A stretch of 64,000 nucleotides of DNA from Sandaracinus amylolyticus (GCF_021631985.1 NZ_CP070225.1:7688001-7752000), one strand, 5' to 3'; counted from the stretch's first letter, positions 1 through 8,356 are shown. Translations and numbers: made by a program. Notes: generated by a model from the letters alone, not told the origin.

Positions 1-144
1 GTCGGCAGCGACGCGTCCACCACCGAGGCACCGTCGAGCAGCGGATGCGGCTGCCGCGTCACGCGACGCGCCGACGGCTCCGCGCCGCTCGCGCTCGCCT
101 CGCTCGCGATCACGACGATCGCGCTGCGGCGTCGCCGGCGCTGA
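1..144 (+). CDS. C-terminal end of a MYXO-CTERM surface protein (partial)
   Basis: The frame is open from base 1 to the TGA at 142-144, so only the last 47 residues are visible. They show a Ser/Thr/Pro-rich linker, a GCGC motif, a hydrophobic helix rich in Ala and Leu, and a run of Arg at the extreme C-terminus. This three-part layout is the MYXO-CTERM sorting tail of myxobacteria, in which the Cys is processed by a myxosortase and the protein stays on the cell surface. The function of the missing N-terminal part cannot be judged. The last 35 bases overlap the end of the convergent DUF1622 gene. Confidence 0.75.
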   Translation, partial: VGSDASTTEAPSSSGCGCRVTRRADGSAPLALASLAITTIALRRRRR

Positions 145-505
145 TCCACTCGCCCGGTCCGCTCCGCTCCGCGTGCTTCTGCCACGGCCATCGCCCTTCG
201 GTCTCGAGCTCCAGCGCCCAGCTCAAGAACGTCCGGATCACGACGAGGATCGCGAGCACGCCGAGGCTCTGGAACGTCGGCTCCAGCGCGACCGTCGCGA
301 CGATGTCGGCGGCGACCAGCAGCTCGAGGCCGAGCAGGAGCGAGCGGCCGAGCGCGCGCCGCAGCTGCCCGTACGAATCGCGGCGATGCGCCACGACGTG
401 CTGCGCGAACTGCGCCCACGCGATCACGATCCCGACCACGATGATCGCGACGCCCGCGACCTCGATCGCGCGGCTCACGACCTCGAAGACAGGGCCCTCG
501 TGCAT
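110..505 (-). CDS. DUF1622 family membrane protein
   Basis: A 131-residue protein with three hydrophobic segments near residues 10-30, 50-70 and 75-95. The middle carries a basic stretch (HVVAHRRDSYGQLRRALGR) followed by LLLGLELLVAADIV and the later IRTFLSWALELE, the typical pattern of DUF1622 inner-membrane proteins, whose role is unknown. The start at 505 (MHEGPVF) is preferred over the longer open frame to 604 because the upstream residues are Arg/Ala-rich and not family-like. It converges with the MYXO-CTERM gene, overlapping it by 35 bases. Confidence 0.8.
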   Translation of the reverse strand: MHEGPVFEVVSRAIEVAGVAIIVVGIVIAWAQFAQHVVAHRRDSYGQLRRALGRSLLLGLELLVAADIVATVALEPTFQSLGVLAILVVIRTFLSWALELETEGRWPWQKHAERSGPGEWISAGDAAARSS

Positions 506-536
506 GCGCGCGCTCGAGTGCACCCCGCGCGCCAGC

Positions 537-728
537 TCAGCGGTCGCGCGGCTCGTCGCGGCGATCGGGCTGCGGGGCGCGCGCGATCGCGCTGGTGGGG
601 ACACAGCCTTGCTCGCCGCTGCAGCACTCCGCCTGGTTCACGCCGCGCATCGGGCACTCGCCGCGCCCGCACGCCGCGTGGCCGTGCACGTAGATCATCT
701 CGGTCCCGCAGAACGCGCAGCGCAACAT
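537..728 (-). CDS. small Cys-rich zinc-ribbon-like protein
   Basis: A 63-residue protein starting MLRCAFCGTEM. It has a CxxC near the N-terminus, then HGHAACGRGEC, a CC pair and a further Cys. The spacing suggests a small zinc ribbon or rubredoxin-like metal knuckle, and the C-terminus is charged and Pro/Arg-rich, probably disordered. I do not recognise a named family. It lies 31 bp upstream of DUF1622 on the same strand, so the two may be cotranscribed. The metal-binding assignment is inference from Cys spacing. Confidence 0.6.
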   Translation of the reverse strand: MLRCAFCGTEMIYVHGHAACGRGECPMRGVNQAECCSGEQGCVPTSAIARAPQPDRRDEPRDR

Positions 729-816
729 CGCGCGAGCGTAGCCGACCGTCGCGATGGACCACGCACCTCGCCGGCCTCGCGATTGCTCGCACCGATCGCG
801 AGAGGAGGCCTTCGCC

Positions 817-1230
817 ATGAGGTTCGGGCTCGGACGACGACATCCCCCGGGACCGCGCGGGTTCCGCCGCTCCGACGAGCGCATCCACGAGGAGGTCTGC
901 ACGCGCCTCACGCTGGACCCGTGGATCGACGCGTCGGAGCTCGAAGTGCGCGTGAACGGCGGCGAAGTGCTCCTCGAGGGCGAGGTCGACACGCGCGAGC
1001 AGCGCTGGCACGCCGAGGACCTCGCGTGGTCGGTGCTCGGCGTGGAGGACGTGCTCACGCGCGTGCGGGTGCGCGGGCTCGTGCCCGGTCGTCCTCCGGC
1101 ACCGCCGCGCGCCCACGACGAGCCGCTGCGCGAGCCGGTGATGACCGAGCCCGCGCACCCCTCGCGCCTCAGCTCGTTCCGCACCGGGCTCGAGTGGGGC
1201 GGCGTCGGACGGCGCCCCCGCGATTGGTGA
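817..1230 (+). CDS. BON-domain protein
   Basis: A 137-residue protein with one BON domain at about residues 18-90: SDERIHEEVCTRL, then DASELEVRVNGGEVLLEG, then the AEDLAWSVLGVEDV segment, all typical of the family. BON domains bind phospholipid or other envelope components and occur in OsmY-like stress proteins. No signal peptide is visible, so the location is uncertain. A strong Shine-Dalgarno (AGAGGAGG at 801-808) fixes the start at 817 rather than at the upstream in-frame Met. The C-terminus is Pro/Arg-rich and not conserved-looking. Confidence 0.85.
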   Translation: MRFGLGRRHPPGPRGFRRSDERIHEEVCTRLTLDPWIDASELEVRVNGGEVLLEGEVDTREQRWHAEDLAWSVLGVEDVLTRVRVRGLVPGRPPAPPRAHDEPLREPVMTEPAHPSRLSSFRTGLEWGGVGRRPRDW

Positions 1231-1293
1231 GAACGTCGGAGCGCACGAACGCGTGTATCGTCGCGCGGTCTTCCTTCACGCAGGAGATCGATC

Positions 1294-2517
1294 GTGCGTA
1301 CGACTTCGCTTCCGATGATCCTCGTGCTCGCCGGGCTCGCGCTGGGTGGGTGCGAGGCCGAGCAGCCACCGCTCTTCGTCGCGTACGTGCCCGACGAAGG
1401 CACGCCCGAGCGCATCGCGTACGACCGCGGGCTCACGCGCTACCTCGGCGCGGCGCGCCCGGTCGAGACGACGAGCGACGGAGACTCGACGACCTTCACC
1501 TTCGATCCCGAGAGCGGCCCGATGTGCATGCGCGGCCGCGAATTCCGCGCCTCGGTGCGCGAGACCGAGAGCGAGGATCTGCTGGTCTTCCTCCAGGGCG
1601 GCGGCGCGTGCTGGAGCGCGTTCTGCCTGGCGGTCACCACCGCGCCCGCGGGCATCCCGCCGACCGATCTGCTGCGCGACGAGGAGCGCAATCCGCTGGC
1701 CGGATGGGACGTGCTCTACGTGCCGTACTGCGATGGATCGCTGTTCGCCGGCGACAACGAGATCGACGAGGACGGAGACGGCGCGGCCGATCGCTTCCAC
1801 CACGGTCTCGCCAATCTCTCGGCGGCGCTGACGATGGGACACCAGCGCTTCCCCTCGCCGCGTCGCGTGGTGCTCGCGGGCAGCTCGGGGGGCGGATACG
1901 GGACGATCCTCGCCGCGTTCCTCGTGCGCTACGTGTATCCCGACGTGCCGATCTTCGTGATCGACGACGCGGGCCTCGGGGTCGCGCGGGCCGGAGACAC
2001 CGAGTTCCTCGACACGCTGATCGACGAGTTCGGTGCGCGCGATTTCCTCCCTCCCGATTGCACCGACTGCACGAGCGACGGGCACATCATCGGGCTCGTC
2101 CGGTATCTGCTCGATCGCGATCCGAACCTGCACGTCGCGGCGATCTCGTCCTGGTACGACTTCGTGATCAGCGAGGTCTTCCTGATGTCGACGCCCGTCG
2201 AATTCAGCGCGGCAGTCGAAGCGGAGACGGGCGCGCTCCACGAGGCGCACCCCGATCGATATCGACGCTTCCTCTACGACGGTCGGGCGCACACCGCGCT
2301 GCTCGGTGATGTGACCGGCATCGTCGGGCGCGACCTCGGATCGGTCGAGCTCCCGGCGGGCGGCGTGAGCCAGCTCGGGCGCATCGAGATCATGAGCATG
2401 CACGACGTGTCGGTGGAGGACGTGGTGCTCGCGGACTGGGTCGGCGCGATGGTCGAAGGCGACTCCGAGCAGTGGAGAGACCTGGTCGCGCCGCGCGGCG
2501 AGCCGCCGACGGAGTAG
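1294..2517 (+). CDS. pectin-acetylesterase-type lipoprotein hydrolase
   Basis: A 407-residue lipoprotein starting at GTG 1294 behind CAGGAG. The signal peptide ends in the lipobox LGGC (Cys20). The body has FLQGGGACW (about residue 100), the oxyanion-hole region of pectin acetylesterase/Notum-type hydrolases, and the nucleophile elbow AGSSGGGYGT (about residue 190). SMHDVSVED near the C-terminus may hold the catalytic His. The family deacetylates polysaccharides or removes acyl groups. The real substrate is unknown, and the Asp-rich acidic loop DEDGDGAAD could bind calcium. It is monocistronic with a GC hairpin just downstream. Confidence 0.8.
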   Translation: MRTTSLPMILVLAGLALGGCEAEQPPLFVAYVPDEGTPERIAYDRGLTRYLGAARPVETTSDGDSTTFTFDPESGPMCMRGREFRASVRETESEDLLVFLQGGGACWSAFCLAVTTAPAGIPPTDLLRDEERNPLAGWDVLYVPYCDGSLFAGDNEIDEDGDGAADRFHHGLANLSAALTMGHQRFPSPRRVVLAGSSGGGYGTILAAFLVRYVYPDVPIFVIDDAGLGVARAGDTEFLDTLIDEFGARDFLPPDCTDCTSDGHIIGLVRYLLDRDPNLHVAAISSWYDFVISEVFLMSTPVEFSAAVEAETGALHEAHPDRYRRFLYDGRAHTALLGDVTGIVGRDLGSVELPAGGVSQLGRIEIMSMHDVSVEDVVLADWVGAMVEGDSEQWRDLVAPRGEPPTE

Positions 2518-2541
2518 CTCGCGCGGCACTCCGAAGGCGCC

Positions 2542-2566
2542 GCGCGGAGCGCGTGTCGCTCCGCGC
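2542..2566. terminator. GC-rich hairpin after the pectin-acetylesterase-like gene
   Basis: A perfect 10-bp stem (GCGCGGAGCG / CGCTCCGCGC) with loop CGTGT starts 25 bp after the stop at 2517. There is no U-tract, so it would be a weak or factor-assisted terminator. The rest of the 196-bp gap to DoxX shows nothing else I can name. Confidence 0.5.
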
Positions 2567-2713
2567 GCGCCCTGGGGGCTCGGGCTCCCCATGCGTGTTT
2601 CTCGGGCATTTCTCGCGATCCGCGCGGGATCACACGGGGCACGAGCGTTGCTCAAGCCGCTCACACGGCACGATGCCGCTGGCGGAGCGAGCTCGTGCCG
2701 CGCTGGAGGCTCT

Positions 2714-3154
2714 ATGCAGATCGGCGATCTGTTCACCGAAACCTCGCCTTGGATGGTCGACACCGCGCTCCTCGTCGGGCGCGTGTTCATCGGCGTGTGC
2801 TTCGTCGTCCACGCGCTCGGGAAGCTCGGCGTCGTCGGCAAGGGCAACATGGAGCAGTTCGCGAGCTGGCTCGCGAGCCTGGGGGTGCCCTTCGCACCGC
2901 TGCAGGCGCGCATCGCGATGCTCTCGGAGCTGATCGGCGGCGCACTGCTCGCAGCCGGCTTCTTGACGCGCGGCGCGTGCGTCGTGCTGTTCTTCACGAT
3001 GGTCGTCGCCGGCGTGCTCGGCCATCGCGGCGCGGGCTACCTGATCACCAACGATCCGCCGGGCGCCGAGTACACGATCAACCTCGCGGTGATCTGCGTG
3101 ATGTTCGCGCTGATCGGACCGGGCTCGTACTCGCTCGACGCGGCGCTCTTCTAG
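2714..3154 (+). CDS. DoxX family membrane protein
   Basis: A 146-residue four-helix membrane protein. Helix 1 carries GRVFIGVCFVVHALGKL, and then come the QARIAMLSELIGGALLAAGF and RGACVVLFFTMVVAGVLGH segments, the usual DoxX pattern of quinol-oxidase-associated or oxidative-stress membrane proteins. The start at 2714 is chosen because TGGAGG lies at 2705-2710 and the sequence upstream of this Met is not membrane-like. The stop is only 6 bp from the convergent lectin-like gene. The biochemical role in this organism is not known. Confidence 0.85.
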   Translation: MQIGDLFTETSPWMVDTALLVGRVFIGVCFVVHALGKLGVVGKGNMEQFASWLASLGVPFAPLQARIAMLSELIGGALLAAGFLTRGACVVLFFTMVVAGVLGHRGAGYLITNDPPGAEYTINLAVICVMFALIGPGSYSLDAALF

Positions 3155-3160
3155 ACGCGA

Positions 3161-3886
3161 TCAGAGCGGCTCGCAGACGTAGGGGACTGCCATCGTGCAG
3201 TCCTCGTCGATCCACACCGAGCTCGAGACGATCATCGCGCAGTTCTCGCGCCGCGCGCCGTTGGGCTCGGCTGCGCCCCAGTGCACGTAGGCGCCGCCGA
3301 TCGGCTGGCCGCCGCCCGTGGCGTCGCGGAAGAAGAGCGTCCCGTCGTTCCACGTCCAGTCGCCCTCGCGCACCTCGTCGGTCGCGCCGATCCACACGCG
3401 GTCCGCGACCCGCAGGACGTCGACGAAGTCCTGCTCCGCCGAGTCGTCGACGCGCACCAGCCGCATGCCGAGATCGGCGCAGCGCATCGCGGCGTCGTTC
3501 CGGGTGCGCAGGTCCTCGCAGTAGAGATACCGGCGCCCGAGGTACCCGCCCGCGAGGCACCCCGGCGGTGCCGGGCCGCCATCGGGACGCGGGCCGGCAT
3601 CGCGACGGCCACCGGCATCGACACCGGCATCGACCCCCGCATCGCGCTCGACCGACGCGGACGCATCGATCGGCGGCATCGCATCGGGATCGGGCGGATC
3701 GGACGCCGCGTCGATCGGAAGCGCCGCGTCGAGACCGCTCGACGACGAGTCGCCACGCCGAGCCGCGTCGACGATCGATGCGTCGAGCTCGTCGAGCGCC
3801 TGCGGGTCGTAGCCGAGACGGCCGCAGCCGAGCACCGCCGACACGAAGGAGAAGAAAAGAATGCTTTCGCGCGCAAGCGATCGCAC
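3161..3886 (-). CDS. C-type lectin-like lipoprotein
   Basis: A 241-residue predicted lipoprotein. The GTG start at 3886 gives a short signal peptide ending VLGC, followed by an acidic DAxxDA/DAG linker of about 90 residues that sets the domain off from the membrane. The C-terminal 125 residues are a C-type lectin fold: YCEDLRTRNDAAMRC, FVDVLRVADRVWIGATD, GDWTWNDG, then WGAAEPNGARRENCAMI and WIDEDC, with four Cys placed for two disulfides. The calcium site looks like EPN followed by END-like residues, but sugar binding is only inferred. There is no clear Shine-Dalgarno, so the start is uncertain. Confidence 0.8.
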   Translation of the reverse strand: MRSLARESILFFSFVSAVLGCGRLGYDPQALDELDASIVDAARRGDSSSSGLDAALPIDAASDPPDPDAMPPIDASASVERDAGVDAGVDAGGRRDAGPRPDGGPAPPGCLAGGYLGRRYLYCEDLRTRNDAAMRCADLGMRLVRVDDSAEQDFVDVLRVADRVWIGATDEVREGDWTWNDGTLFFRDATGGGQPIGGAYVHWGAAEPNGARRENCAMIVSSSVWIDEDCTMAVPYVCEPL

Positions 3887-3993
3887 GCGCGGAGGATACA
3901 GCGGTGTCAAGCGTCCGGTGTCGGGAGGAGCCCAGCTCGAAGACACATCGAGGACGTAGCGTTCGCGCCACGCAGCGTCGGTACGGAGCGCGA

Positions 3994-6021
3994 TCAGCGA
4001 ACCCCGATGCGCTCGCAGGCCTCGGCGTAGCCCGCGGTGCACGCGCGCTGATAGTGCGGTCGCGCACGCGACGCCGACGCGGTGCCGCCGATCAGCCCGC
4101 TCTCGTAGGCACGCCCGAGGTTGAAGCAGCCACGCGGCTCGCGTCCTTCGCAGGCACGACCCCAGAGCTCGACCGCGCGCCGCACGTCGCGCGCGACGCC
4201 GCTGCCGAGCTCGTGCAGCGAGCCGAGGTTGCTGCACGCGAGCATGTGGCCGGCGTCGCAGGCGCGCTGGAAGAGCGCGGCGGCGGCCGCGGGATCGCTG
4301 CTCATCGCGAGCGTGCCGAGGCTGGTGCATCCGTTCGGGATGCCGCCCTCGCATGCGCGCGAGTAGAGCTCGCCGGCGCGCGCGACGTCCGCCGCGATCC
4401 CGAGGCCGCGCTCGAGGAAGTAGCCGAGCGCGTTGCATCCGCGAAGCTCGCCGCCCTCACAGGCGCGCGTGACGAGCTCGAGGGCGCGCGCGTCGTCCTG
4501 CGCGACGCCGGCGCCGGCGCGGAACGCGAGGCCGAGGCGGGTGCACCCGTAGAGCTCACCGCCCTCGCACGCCTGGGTGTAGAGCCCGACCGCGCGCGCG
4601 GGGTCGGCGCTCGCGCCGATGCCCTGCTCGACCAGCGCGCCGAGGCTCGCGCACCCGAGCAGCTCACCGCCCTCGCACGCGCGCGAGTAGAGCTGCGCCG
4701 CGCGCGTCGGGTCCGGCGGCACGCCGCGGCCGCGCTCGTACATCAGCCCGAGGTTCGCGCAGCCGTAGAGATCCTCCTGCTGCTCGCAGGCGCGACGGAA
4801 CAGGCGCAGCGACTCCGCGAGATCGCGGGTGACGCCGCGCCCTTCGTCGAGCAGCCGCGCGAGGTGGATGCACCCGAGCGAGTCCGCCTGGTCGCACGAC
4901 TGTCGGTAGAGCCGCGCCGCTGCCGCGACGTCGCGCGCGATGCCGCGTCCGTCCTCGGTCGCGAGGCCGAGCGACACGCACGAGCCGGGCTCGCCGCCCT
5001 CGCAGCCCTGCCGGAACAAGCGCACGCCGGCCTCGAGATCGACCGCGACGCCGATGCCCTCCTGGTACGCGCGGCCCAGGTTCCCGCACCCGATCGGCTC
5101 TCCGTCCTCGCACGCGCGCCGATAGAATTCCGCGGCGCGCGCCGCGACGCGGCCGCCCTGCTCCTCGAAGATGAGGCCGAGCTCGTTGCACGCCGGGCCG
5201 CGCCCGTCGCGACACGCGCGCTCGAGCAGGCGCTCGGTGCGACGCTGCTCCGCCGCAGCGATGCCGCCATCGCGCAGGATCACGCTCAGGCGCTCGCACG
5301 AGAGCACGTCGTCGGCCGCGCAGCCCGACTCGAAGAGCCGCAGTGCCTGCGTCGTGTCGGCCGCGACCCCGCGCCCGCTCACGTAGCGCTCCGCGAGCGT
5401 GCGGCACGCCTCGGCGATGCCGGCGCGACAGCTGCGATCGAGCAGCGACGTCGCGAGCGCCGCGTCCTCGGGCGCCGCGCTGTCGTTGATCAGCGTCGCG
5501 ACGCGCCAGCACGCCTGCGCGAAGCCGAGCTGGCACGAGCGGTCGTAGCGCTCTCTCGCGCGCGTCGTGTCGACCGGCGTGCCCTCGCCCTGCTCGTGCA
5601 TCTCGGCGTGCTGGAAGCACGCCTCGGCATCGCCCTGATCGCACGCGGTGCGGAAGAGGATCAGCGCTTGATCGGAGTCGCGCGTCACGCCGACGCCGTT
5701 GCGGGTGAGCCCACCGAGGCGGCGACATCCCTCGGCATGTCGCGTCGCGCACGCGCGGTGATAGAGCCCGGCGGCGCGCGTCACGTCGGCGGTCACGCCC
5801 TCGCCGCGCTCGAACGCGAGCCCCGCGACGACGCACTGCGCGGGCTGCGCGGGCACGCAACGCGCGGCCATTCGATCCTCGGCGGAGAGACAACAACCGC
5901 GCGCATCGCGCTCGCGCCGCGGGCACGCGTGCGAGCACTCCTGCGCGCTCGCGAGCGAGCGCATCGACACGAGTGGGAGGAGGAGGACGAGCGAAGCGAA
6001 GACGGCACGAAGCGAGGTCAT
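3994..6021 (-). CDS. Sel1/HCP-type repeat protein, secreted
   Basis: A 675-residue protein with a signal peptide (residues 1-27, ending SLASA). After a Cys-rich head (residues 28-55) come about 17 Sel1-like helix-turn-helix repeats of about 36 residues. A typical unit reads ACEGGELLGCASLGALVEQG, and nearly every unit has a Cys in each helix. This recalls the disulfide-clamped HCP proteins of Helicobacter rather than cytoplasmic Sel1 proteins. Such solenoids bind peptides or other proteins, and the export signal suggests a periplasmic or surface scaffold. It is divergent from the lipoprotein at 6095, 73 bp away. Confidence 0.9.
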   Translation of the reverse strand: MTSLRAVFASLVLLLPLVSMRSLASAQECSHACPRRERDARGCCLSAEDRMAARCVPAQPAQCVVAGLAFERGEGVTADVTRAAGLYHRACATRHAEGCRRLGGLTRNGVGVTRDSDQALILFRTACDQGDAEACFQHAEMHEQGEGTPVDTTRARERYDRSCQLGFAQACWRVATLINDSAAPEDAALATSLLDRSCRAGIAEACRTLAERYVSGRGVAADTTQALRLFESGCAADDVLSCERLSVILRDGGIAAAEQRRTERLLERACRDGRGPACNELGLIFEEQGGRVAARAAEFYRRACEDGEPIGCGNLGRAYQEGIGVAVDLEAGVRLFRQGCEGGEPGSCVSLGLATEDGRGIARDVAAAARLYRQSCDQADSLGCIHLARLLDEGRGVTRDLAESLRLFRRACEQQEDLYGCANLGLMYERGRGVPPDPTRAAQLYSRACEGGELLGCASLGALVEQGIGASADPARAVGLYTQACEGGELYGCTRLGLAFRAGAGVAQDDARALELVTRACEGGELRGCNALGYFLERGLGIAADVARAGELYSRACEGGIPNGCTSLGTLAMSSDPAAAAALFQRACDAGHMLACSNLGSLHELGSGVARDVRRAVELWGRACEGREPRGCFNLGRAYESGLIGGTASASRARPHYQRACTAGYAEACERIGVR

Positions 6022-6094
6022 GAGCAGAGAGCCTACCGCGACATCGGGATCGTCCGCGCCGCCCCGGGCACGCGATCTGCTCCGTCACCGGCCG

Positions 6095-7015
6095 ATGCTC
6101 CGACTGTCGCAATCCGTGCCACTGCTCGCGATCACGAGCGCGCTCGTCTCGGGCTGTTATCTCGACCACGGAGCCGACGGACCGACCCCGCGAGACGCCG
6201 GGACGGTCGACGCGCGGACCACGCCGATCGGGCCCGACGCGTCGTTGCTGTGGGACGCGGGCTCCGCGCCCGACGCCGGCCTGACGTGCGCGCCGACGCG
6301 CGCCGACTTCGTGTGCCTCGAGTCGATCGTCGTGCCCGCGGCGACGCCCTTCACGCTGCCGCTCGCGTTCGACACCTGCGGGTGCTGCGCGCAGACCGAG
6401 TGCGCGGTGGTCGACGTCACGCGCGACAGCCGCACGGTGCGGCTCGTCACGACGCTCTGTCCCGACCCCTGCGACTGCGACGCGTGCAACACGCCGATCG
6501 CGCAGTGCGAGATCCCCGGCCTGCCGGCCGGTGAGTGGCTCGTCGAGGTGAACGGCGCGCCCGCGATGGTCCTGCCGGTCGCTTCGCCACACCACACGAA
6601 CGGGCGGACGTGCGTCGACTTCGCGGAGGACGACGAATGCACGCGCGGCCGCGAGGTGCTCGAAGGACGCCCGATGCGCCCCTCGCGCGCCTGCGTGAGG
6701 CGTGGCTTCGGCGGCGAGTCGCACGACGAGCTCGATCTCGTCGAGGAGTGCGGCACCTGCGATCGCGAGAGCACGTGCGAGGTGCGCGTCGTGCCTCGGC
6801 TCACCGACGATCTGCCGCCCGGCAGCGACCTCCACGTCACCGCGAATCGCTACCTCGGCGCGTGTGACGGTGTCTGTCCGCCGGTGTGCATCGAGAACAC
6901 CCGCACCTGCCCGCTCCCGTCGCTGCCGCCGGGCGACGTGAACCGCGTCTTCGTCGACGGAGAGCCCATTCTCACGTTCACGTCGGGTGAGAGCGAGGTC
7001 GTCTGTAGCGATTGA
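6095..7015 (+). CDS. Cys-rich lipoprotein with internal duplication
   Basis: A 306-residue lipoprotein. Signal peptide MLRLSQSVPLLAITSALVSGC, lipobox VSGC, then a PRDAGTVDAR-type acidic linker. The body seems to be two related Cys-rich domains. The first ends CEIPGLPAGEWLVEVNG and the second ends CPLPSLPPGDVNRVFVDG, each preceded by clustered Cys (CGCC, CDCDAC and CGTC, CDGVCPPVC). This looks like a tandem duplication of a disulfide-rich beta domain. The start at 6095 is preferred to the longer open frame from 6020 because it begins the signal peptide. No family name is recognised. Confidence 0.75.
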   Translation: MLRLSQSVPLLAITSALVSGCYLDHGADGPTPRDAGTVDARTTPIGPDASLLWDAGSAPDAGLTCAPTRADFVCLESIVVPAATPFTLPLAFDTCGCCAQTECAVVDVTRDSRTVRLVTTLCPDPCDCDACNTPIAQCEIPGLPAGEWLVEVNGAPAMVLPVASPHHTNGRTCVDFAEDDECTRGREVLEGRPMRPSRACVRRGFGGESHDELDLVEECGTCDRESTCEVRVVPRLTDDLPPGSDLHVTANRYLGACDGVCPPVCIENTRTCPLPSLPPGDVNRVFVDGEPILTFTSGESEVVCSD

Positions 7016-7108
7016 CCTCCTCGCAGCGTGCCAATCACGACTGGCACCTACGACTCCGACGATTCTCACGTTCTCGCCGAGGTCGATTCTCCCCAGAGAG
7101 CGCTCCGT

Positions 7109-7124
7109 GCTCCGCGCGCGGAGC
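7109..7124. other. perfect 16-bp GC palindrome in intergenic gap
   Basis: GCTCCGCGCGCGGAGC is perfectly self-complementary and sits in the 211-bp gap after the Cys-rich lipoprotein and before the GTG at 7227. It could be a termination hairpin for the upstream gene or an operator. It resembles the GC hairpins at 2542 and 10439 in using GCTCC/GGAGC arms. Nothing else in the gap is recognisable. Confidence 0.4.
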
Positions 7125-7226
7125 GTGCGCCGCTCCGACTCCCGCTATGGAGCAAAAGCACAGCGTTATGCGGGCGGCGCACCGCGTGCACTGCGAGCCA
7201 CGCCCTTTCGGGTGGGAGGTGGACTC

Positions 7227-7658
7227 GTGAGGATTCGAATCGAGACGGTCTTCGGGGCGATGCTGGTGCTCGCGCCGGTCGTCACGCTTCTCGCGTGCTC
7301 GGCCGAGCCTTCGCCGCCGGTATACCGCAGTGCGCTGACGGGAGAGGAGTGCGTGCCCGACCCCGGCACGATGATGCCGCCGGAGCGCGGCTCGGGGCAC
7401 GGACGTGGCGGTCACAACAGTCCGACCGGCATTCCGGGCGACAACATCGACGATCCGCACAGCGGAAAGGTCGACTGCCTGTACGACGGCAACAGCGGTC
7501 AGGGCAACGATCGCGACGGCTGCTTCCCGCGGCCGGGCTGCGACGCCGAGGGCTGCTGCGAAGATCCGGATCCCGATCCGGATCCGGATCCGGATCCCGA
7601 TCCGACGCCCGATGCAGGCGCGCCGGTCGACGAGATCGATGCGGGCGATCTGATCTGA
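7227..7658 (+). CDS. small lipoprotein with Asp-Pro repeat
   Basis: A 143-residue lipoprotein beginning at GTG 7227 with GGGAGG at 7213-7218. The signal peptide ends VTLLAC, and the mature part has a His/Gly-rich patch (GSGHGRGGHNSP), paired Cys around DGCFPRPGCDAEGCC, and then about seven DP dipeptides encoded by a GATCCG-like hexanucleotide run (7563-7604). The tail ends DAGAPVDEIDAGDL. The DP stretch is probably an extended linker or weak calcium-binding region. No function is recognised. Hexamer gain or loss would change the linker length without breaking frame. Confidence 0.7.
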   Translation: MRIRIETVFGAMLVLAPVVTLLACSAEPSPPVYRSALTGEECVPDPGTMMPPERGSGHGRGGHNSPTGIPGDNIDDPHSGKVDCLYDGNSGQGNDRDGCFPRPGCDAEGCCEDPDPDPDPDPDPDPTPDAGAPVDEIDAGDLI

Positions 7659-7714
7659 CGTGGAGGGACGCGCCGCGAAGGGAGCCGCGGCGCGTCCTTC
7701 TCGTCCTCATGTCG

Positions 7715-7802
7715 AAATCGGCTCGCCCGCCGGGCCCTACCGTCCGCGCGCCTTTCGCGCGCTCCCTTCCGGGACCGGCGGGACGAGCACTCCGGCAGCG
7801 AC
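7715..7802 (-). repeat. 85-bp palindromic 3'-end element, copy A
   Basis: One of four related elements in this window (others at 12368, 13569 and 53873). It directly abuts the slyD stop. Read in the slyD direction it begins GGAGTGCTCGTCCCGC, forms a GGTCCC/GGGCCC-type stem around GCGCGC-GAAAG-GCGCGC, and closes with GCGGGCGAGC before CGATTTC. The outer arms pair with one bulge. A terminator or REP-like role is inferred. Confidence 0.75.
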
Positions 7803-8294
7803 TCAGTGCTCGTGATGTCCGCCCGGTCCGTGGGCGTGACCGTGCGCCTTCTCTTCCTCGGTCGCGTCGCGCACCTCGCGGATCGTCACGTCGAACACGA
7901 GCGTGACGCCGGCGAGCGGATGCTCCGAGGTCACGTAGATCGTGCGGCCCTGCACCTTCGTCACCCAGATCGGCGTCGGGCGACCGTTGGGCCCCTCCGC
8001 GACGAACTGCGCGCCCTTCACGACGTTCGCCTCGGCGGGGAAACGCGAGCGCAGGACCTCCTGCGGCTTCACGTTGCGCTTCGGGCCGTAGCCCTTGTCC
8101 GGCGGGACACGCGCCTCGACGCGATCACCCACCGACTTGCCTGCGAGCGCCTCCTCGAGCCCGAGCACGATGCCGCGCGCACCGTGCAGGTACACGAGCG
8201 GCGCGCCTTCGCTCGAGCGATCGAGCTCCTTGCCGGTCTCGTCGCGAAGGACGTAGTCGATGCTCACCACCTTGCCGTCGTCCACGATGCTCAC
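7803..8294 (-). CDS. slyD: FKBP-type peptidyl-prolyl isomerase, SlyD-like
   Basis: A 163-residue protein starting at GTG 8294 behind GGAGGAG. An FKBP domain (KVVSIDYVLRDETGKELD, then PLVYLHG, then GLEEALAGKSVGDRVEARVPPDKGYG) is interrupted by the insert-in-flap region from VLRSRFPAEANVVKG to HPLAGVTLVFDVTI, the SlyD arrangement. The His-rich tail (HGHAHGPGGHHEH) would bind Ni or other metals. It is expected to be a cytoplasmic prolyl isomerase and chaperone, also used in metal-centre assembly. It is transcribed after the lactonase-like gene with 62 bp between, and ends at palindrome copy A. Confidence 0.9.
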   Translation of the reverse strand: MSIVDDGKVVSIDYVLRDETGKELDRSSEGAPLVYLHGARGIVLGLEEALAGKSVGDRVEARVPPDKGYGPKRNVKPQEVLRSRFPAEANVVKGAQFVAEGPNGRPTPIWVTKVQGRTIYVTSEHPLAGVTLVFDVTIREVRDATEEEKAHGHAHGPGGHHEH

Positions 8295-8356
8295 GGTGCG
8301 ATTCTCCTCCGAAGAGCGCGGATGGTAGCGAGCGGCTGGCGCCTGTCGATCGATCG

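Noticed and set aside
45-2309. A 754-codon plus-strand open frame
   Set aside because: It crosses the convergent DUF1622, the small Cys-rich gene, BON and the pectin-acetylesterase-like genes in another frame. The translation is Arg/Ala-rich without domains, a usual shadow in high-GC DNA.
2695-6534. A 1279-codon plus-strand open frame
   Set aside because: It is antisense or out of frame to the lectin-like and Sel1 genes and has no signal peptide, Shine-Dalgarno or recognised domain.
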